10,093 nt of DNA. It comes from Isohypsibius dastychi (taxonomy: Eukaryota > Tardigrada > Eutardigrada > Parachela > Isohypsibiidae). The translations under genes were made by a program, and so were the position numbers. Shown here in pieces: positions 7,438-10,093 of this stretch; position 1 is the first letter of the stretch, and the number at the start of each line of letters is the position of its first letter. The notes under the pieces were generated by a model. It was not told the DNA's origin. It worked only from the letters and a program-made list of their open reading frames with translations, and made no database searches. Location of the stretch: the NCBI GenBank assembly GCA_034696485.1, contig JAQIWT010001621.1:1-10093 (forward strand). Direction: 5' to 3'.

Positions 7438-9411
7438 TCAGCCGGAAGTGTTGCGGGGAACGACGATATCAGATGCCCGTGGAATATGGTGCTGTATGGC
7501 CATTTTTTCTCTCTTCTTGCTGTTAGCCTTTCTTTTATGGTTGTTCGACTTGATGTGATCTAGACGAGAATTGGAAATAAACTGAAATCAGAAGGAGAAC
7601 AGAAAATTTTACCTCGCCATTGATTGAGACTGACAAAATCCCGTTGACAGATTTGGCAGCGATTAGTTAACTTCTGATCGGCCTCGACTTCTTCCTGTTC
7701 TAGCGGAGCAATTTTCGGTGTGGTTCCACTTATGAAGTCTTCTATGATACTCAATGCAGAATCTTCAACTTCCGGCCACTTCGACACATCGCTTGCGTCT
7801 AGCGCGAAAACTTTCGGAAGAGCACGGTCCGAGCCTGCAAACCGGAAGTTGAAACTTTGGTCAGAAGGTTTTCCAAACGTACTCACGTTTCAGAAAACGA
7901 TTCCGAATCCACTGAATTTGCTTCCGGGAATACTGTCGTGTCCGCCTTTTCATTTCAGTTATGCCGGAATCCAGGAGTGACTCGCCTTTGGAAGCGATCG
8001 ACACGCCCTCTGGCAACCGTAGATGCCCATGAAGTTCCTTCAAGCCGATGGACTGGAAGACCCCTTTTGAATAATCAACCGACCTGAAAATATTTAAATG
8101 AAAAATTGTTGTCACTCGAAAGAATGAAATTCACATTTCATCCGGAATAGAGTTGTGGAATTTTCGCAGCTCTTCCACGAGGCCGTTCCGTAACATATCG
8201 TCAACTCTATCGTCAAGCCTCTTGTCGAGTGCTGGAATAAAATATTTCAATGCTTCATCTTATATAATTATGGGTTGACTTACTGTTTTGATCACACACT
8301 ACCCATAACATCAACGATTCTGGAAATCGTAAAGCGCCACCTAGCGAGCTTCCGCCTTGTCCAGCTCTTTGGCTCGCGAGGATTTCAGACTGGCGTCTTC
8401 CATATTGAGCAAAAATCTGAATGCTTCTGTTGAACACAAGTTGCGGATAACAGCGCATTCGACCAATTAACGATGATCCGCATTAGTTAGTAAGCAAGAT
8501 TTACCGCATGATCTTCCTTTTGTCGTTTGGGTGAATTTCCGATGCGCTGTCTGGATCCAGTGTCTTCAGCAGCTCATGTAGTTCAGTGCTCGGTTTATTC
8601 ACCAGATAAACTTCTGGGTCCAATAACTCTTCAATTTTGTAGCCACTTATCGTTTCCCGGAAGCCTGGCCCTGACACCGCAGCCGGATCGCTGATTTCAT
8701 CAACGTATTTCCGTTTTCCAAATGTGTCAAAAACAAGGGATTCCGCATCCTGAAAAAATAATTTGTCAAGATCAGATGGGACGCAAGAAAGATACAAAAA
8801 ACAATAAACTATCAAATTTGTGTTTTTATTGGTAAATTTTACTGGTTATTTTTATTAAAACGTATACCTCACCGTAGATTCGTCCACCAAAACTTTCCAG
8901 AGGACAGATTCGAGATAATAATGTGTTCCGCCAACAATAACTGGCATCTTGTTCCGTCTGATTACATCGTCAAGCTATGAACAAAGTTTATGGACAGATT
9001 CCCAGATTCACGAACAAGAATATTTTCAAGAACGAACCAGAGGTAGACATCGGTTGCGGAAGTCAACGACGGAAAATCGTTTCAGAGGGTCCAGAAATCC
9101 GAGCAGATGATGAGGAATTCCCATCTGCTCTGCTTCTGAAATCTTGTTCGTCATAATATCCAAACCTTTGTATACCTATAAACAGCAAATATCATTCCAG
9201 AACACGATGGATCATGGCCAAACGGGAGAAAAATCCGAAACCAGATTCTAACCTGCATTGCATCTGCGTTGATCACTTCTCCATTAAAACGACGCGCAAT
9301 CGCAACAGCCAATTTCGACTTCCCTGTCCCAGTTGCGCCGAGGACGACAACCAAAGGGATTTTATTCCGGCAAGTAGTTGTTGACATCTTACTAATTAGC
9401 AACAGTGACAT
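7438..9411 (-). CDS. TRIT1: tRNA dimethylallyltransferase (isopentenyltransferase)
   Basis: Transfers dimethylallyl from DMAPP to A37 of tRNAs (i6A37), in cytosol/nucleus and mitochondria in the family. Nine exons: 9411-9253, 9175-9038, 8974-8873, 8749-8505, 8426-8284, 8231-8135, 8083-7887, 7834-7613 and 7559-7438 (1425 nt, 474 aa; human 467). All introns are GT-AG, in phase, and 51-123 nt. P-loop GATGTGKS at 25-32; NADAMQVY at 48-55 (family DSxQVY, with the catalytic Asp at 50); GGTHYY at 114-119; HPNDKRK near 210; [10 protein letters not shown] near 270; FQSIGLKEL near 305; and [10 protein letters not shown] near 350. The C-terminal C2H2 finger (C420, C423, H436, H442), split by the last intron, is typical of eukaryotic enzymes and is followed by a basic, NLS-like stretch. 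The ATGs at 9411 and 9387 are both possible starts. Confidence 0.95.
7576..7581 (+). terminator. Candidate HspBP1 poly(A) signal, inside the last TRIT1 intron
   Basis: AATAAA lies 149 bases after the HspBP1 stop codon and is the first canonical signal on the plus strand. It falls within TRIT1 intron 8 (7612-7560), so an HspBP1 transcript ending here would cover the whole last TRIT1 exon in antisense. Confidence 0.4.
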
Positions 9412-9938
9412 TTATGGTGAATCGACTGCGAATGTGGCCGAGTTTGCTGAATTTAATTTATTTCACAATTTCACCCAAAACCAAAACAAATTGATTGAAG
9501 TGCATAGCCTAAATAGTTGGTTGTATTTCCCTGCACCACTTCAGACCGCCCACCATCTGTCCGTGTCGAGAAAGCAAAAGGTCACTAAAGAAGGTAGAAT
9601 TTCAGAGTTACATGGCTTCGAATCTTATCAGTTATATTAGGTAATGGTGATGAGAACCGACGCAAGGACTTTGCTATTGCTGTAGAATAAGTCTGAAACG
9701 AATGTTTATTCTGTTCAAAACAGCTGACTGGTGCTTGGCCGGCATTCAGCAGAACAGGTTTAGACATGGATTTTCTCAAACGTCACTCCGCTCCACTAGA
9801 TTCAAAGGAAATTCTGAACCGCTTCTGATCAGATGTTTAGTTTCACTCAAACCTCCTGCGGTTTTCCCAGCGTTGTCCCGTCATAAATCCGCCAAGTTTA
9901 ACGCCGAAAATCTCAGCTAGATGAAAGACGGATCACAG
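9412..9938. promoter_or_regulatory. Divergent upstream region between TRIT1 and the glycosyltransferase
   Basis: About 530 bases between the TRIT1 start and the first recognisable glycosyltransferase codons. It must contain the TRIT1 promoter and probably a short first exon of the glycosyltransferase gene, since that exon has no in-frame start of the usual kind. Several ATGs are present (for example 9702 and 9767), but none could be joined in phase to the downstream exon with a good donor. No clear TATA box or repeat was seen. Confidence 0.4.
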
Positions 9939-10093
9939 AACTAAAAAGCACGTGCTGATGATTTCCTGGACCCCATTCGGTCACATTATTCCGCTCCTGG
10001 AGCTGGCGAAGAAAACCAGCAAGTTTCACAAGGTCACTTTCACAGTGTCTGCTTTGCGAGTGGAGGAGATCAAGAAACGGGAGCTGATTTCCG
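9939..10093 (+). CDS. UDP-glycosyltransferase, N-terminal part (truncated by window)
   Basis: From 9940 the frame reads TKKHVLMISWTPFGHIIPLL and then ELAKKTSKFHKVTFTVSALR, the opening beta strand, helix and second strand of a GT1-family (GT-B fold) UDP-glycosyltransferase. The His of FGH matches the N-domain position that in this family acts as catalytic base for the acceptor. An in-frame TGA lies at 9922-9924 and no ATG comes before Lys-His. A gatcacag splice acceptor ending at 9938 therefore suggests a short upstream first exon; otherwise translation would start at the internal ATG at 9958, losing the first strand. The C-terminal sugar-nucleotide domain is beyond the window, so the substrate cannot be judged. 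Confidence 0.82.

Noticed and set aside
9269-9640. 123-codon plus-strand open frame over the TRIT1 start
   Set aside because: It runs antisense to the TRIT1 P-loop exon and then into non-coding sequence; it is a shadow frame.
9702-9920. 72-codon plus-strand frame, considered as the first exon of the glycosyltransferase
   Set aside because: No donor within it joins in phase to the exon at 9939 without a stop, and the sequence does not resemble a UGT leader.

Overview
The window looks like gene-dense animal nuclear DNA with mostly short GT-AG introns. About twenty can be placed, most of 46-90 nt; the longest is 591 nt. GC content is moderate by eye. It encodes a Microprocessor subunit (DGCR8/Pasha), an HspBP1/Fes1 co-chaperone and a eukaryotic TRIT1-type tRNA isopentenyltransferase with a zinc finger, so the organism is a metazoan. 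Compact spacing, small introns and the UDP-glycosyltransferase N-terminus suggest a small-genome invertebrate. A tardigrade is my best guess, but it is not proven. No viral, insertion-sequence, CRISPR, rRNA or tRNA feature was seen.

Layout, left to right: (1) 2-73, + strand, probable last codons of an unidentified gene. (2) 375-1431, + strand, a five-exon gene for an unassigned membrane protein. (3) 4389-1516, - strand, a complete six-exon DGCR8/Pasha gene (668 aa), convergent with gene 2. (4) 4922-5719, + strand, a multi-span membrane protein, divergent from DGCR8. (5) about 6400-5783, - strand, coding-like blocks of one protein broken by stops and frame changes: either a decayed gene or a real gene with unusually short introns. 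(6) 6428-7427, + strand, HspBP1/Fes1 in two exons (313 aa). (7) 9411-7438, - strand, TRIT1 in nine exons (474 aa), tail-to-tail with HspBP1 with only 10 bp between the stop codons. (8) 9939-10093, + strand, the first recognisable exon of a UDP-glycosyltransferase, running off the window.

The genes are functionally unrelated housekeeping functions (miRNA processing, Hsp70 nucleotide exchange, tRNA i6A37 modification, glycosyl transfer) packed in alternating orientation. What links them is architecture: convergent pairs with tiny or overlapping 3' regions, and divergent pairs sharing short promoter regions. Exon junctions were inferred by matching splice sites, reading phase and family similarity. 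For DGCR8, HspBP1 and TRIT1 every junction is in phase and continues the known family sequence. No convincing undescribed system was found. The points most worth checking are the broken minus-strand gene at 5783-6400, the interlocked HspBP1/TRIT1 3' ends, and the two unassigned membrane proteins.
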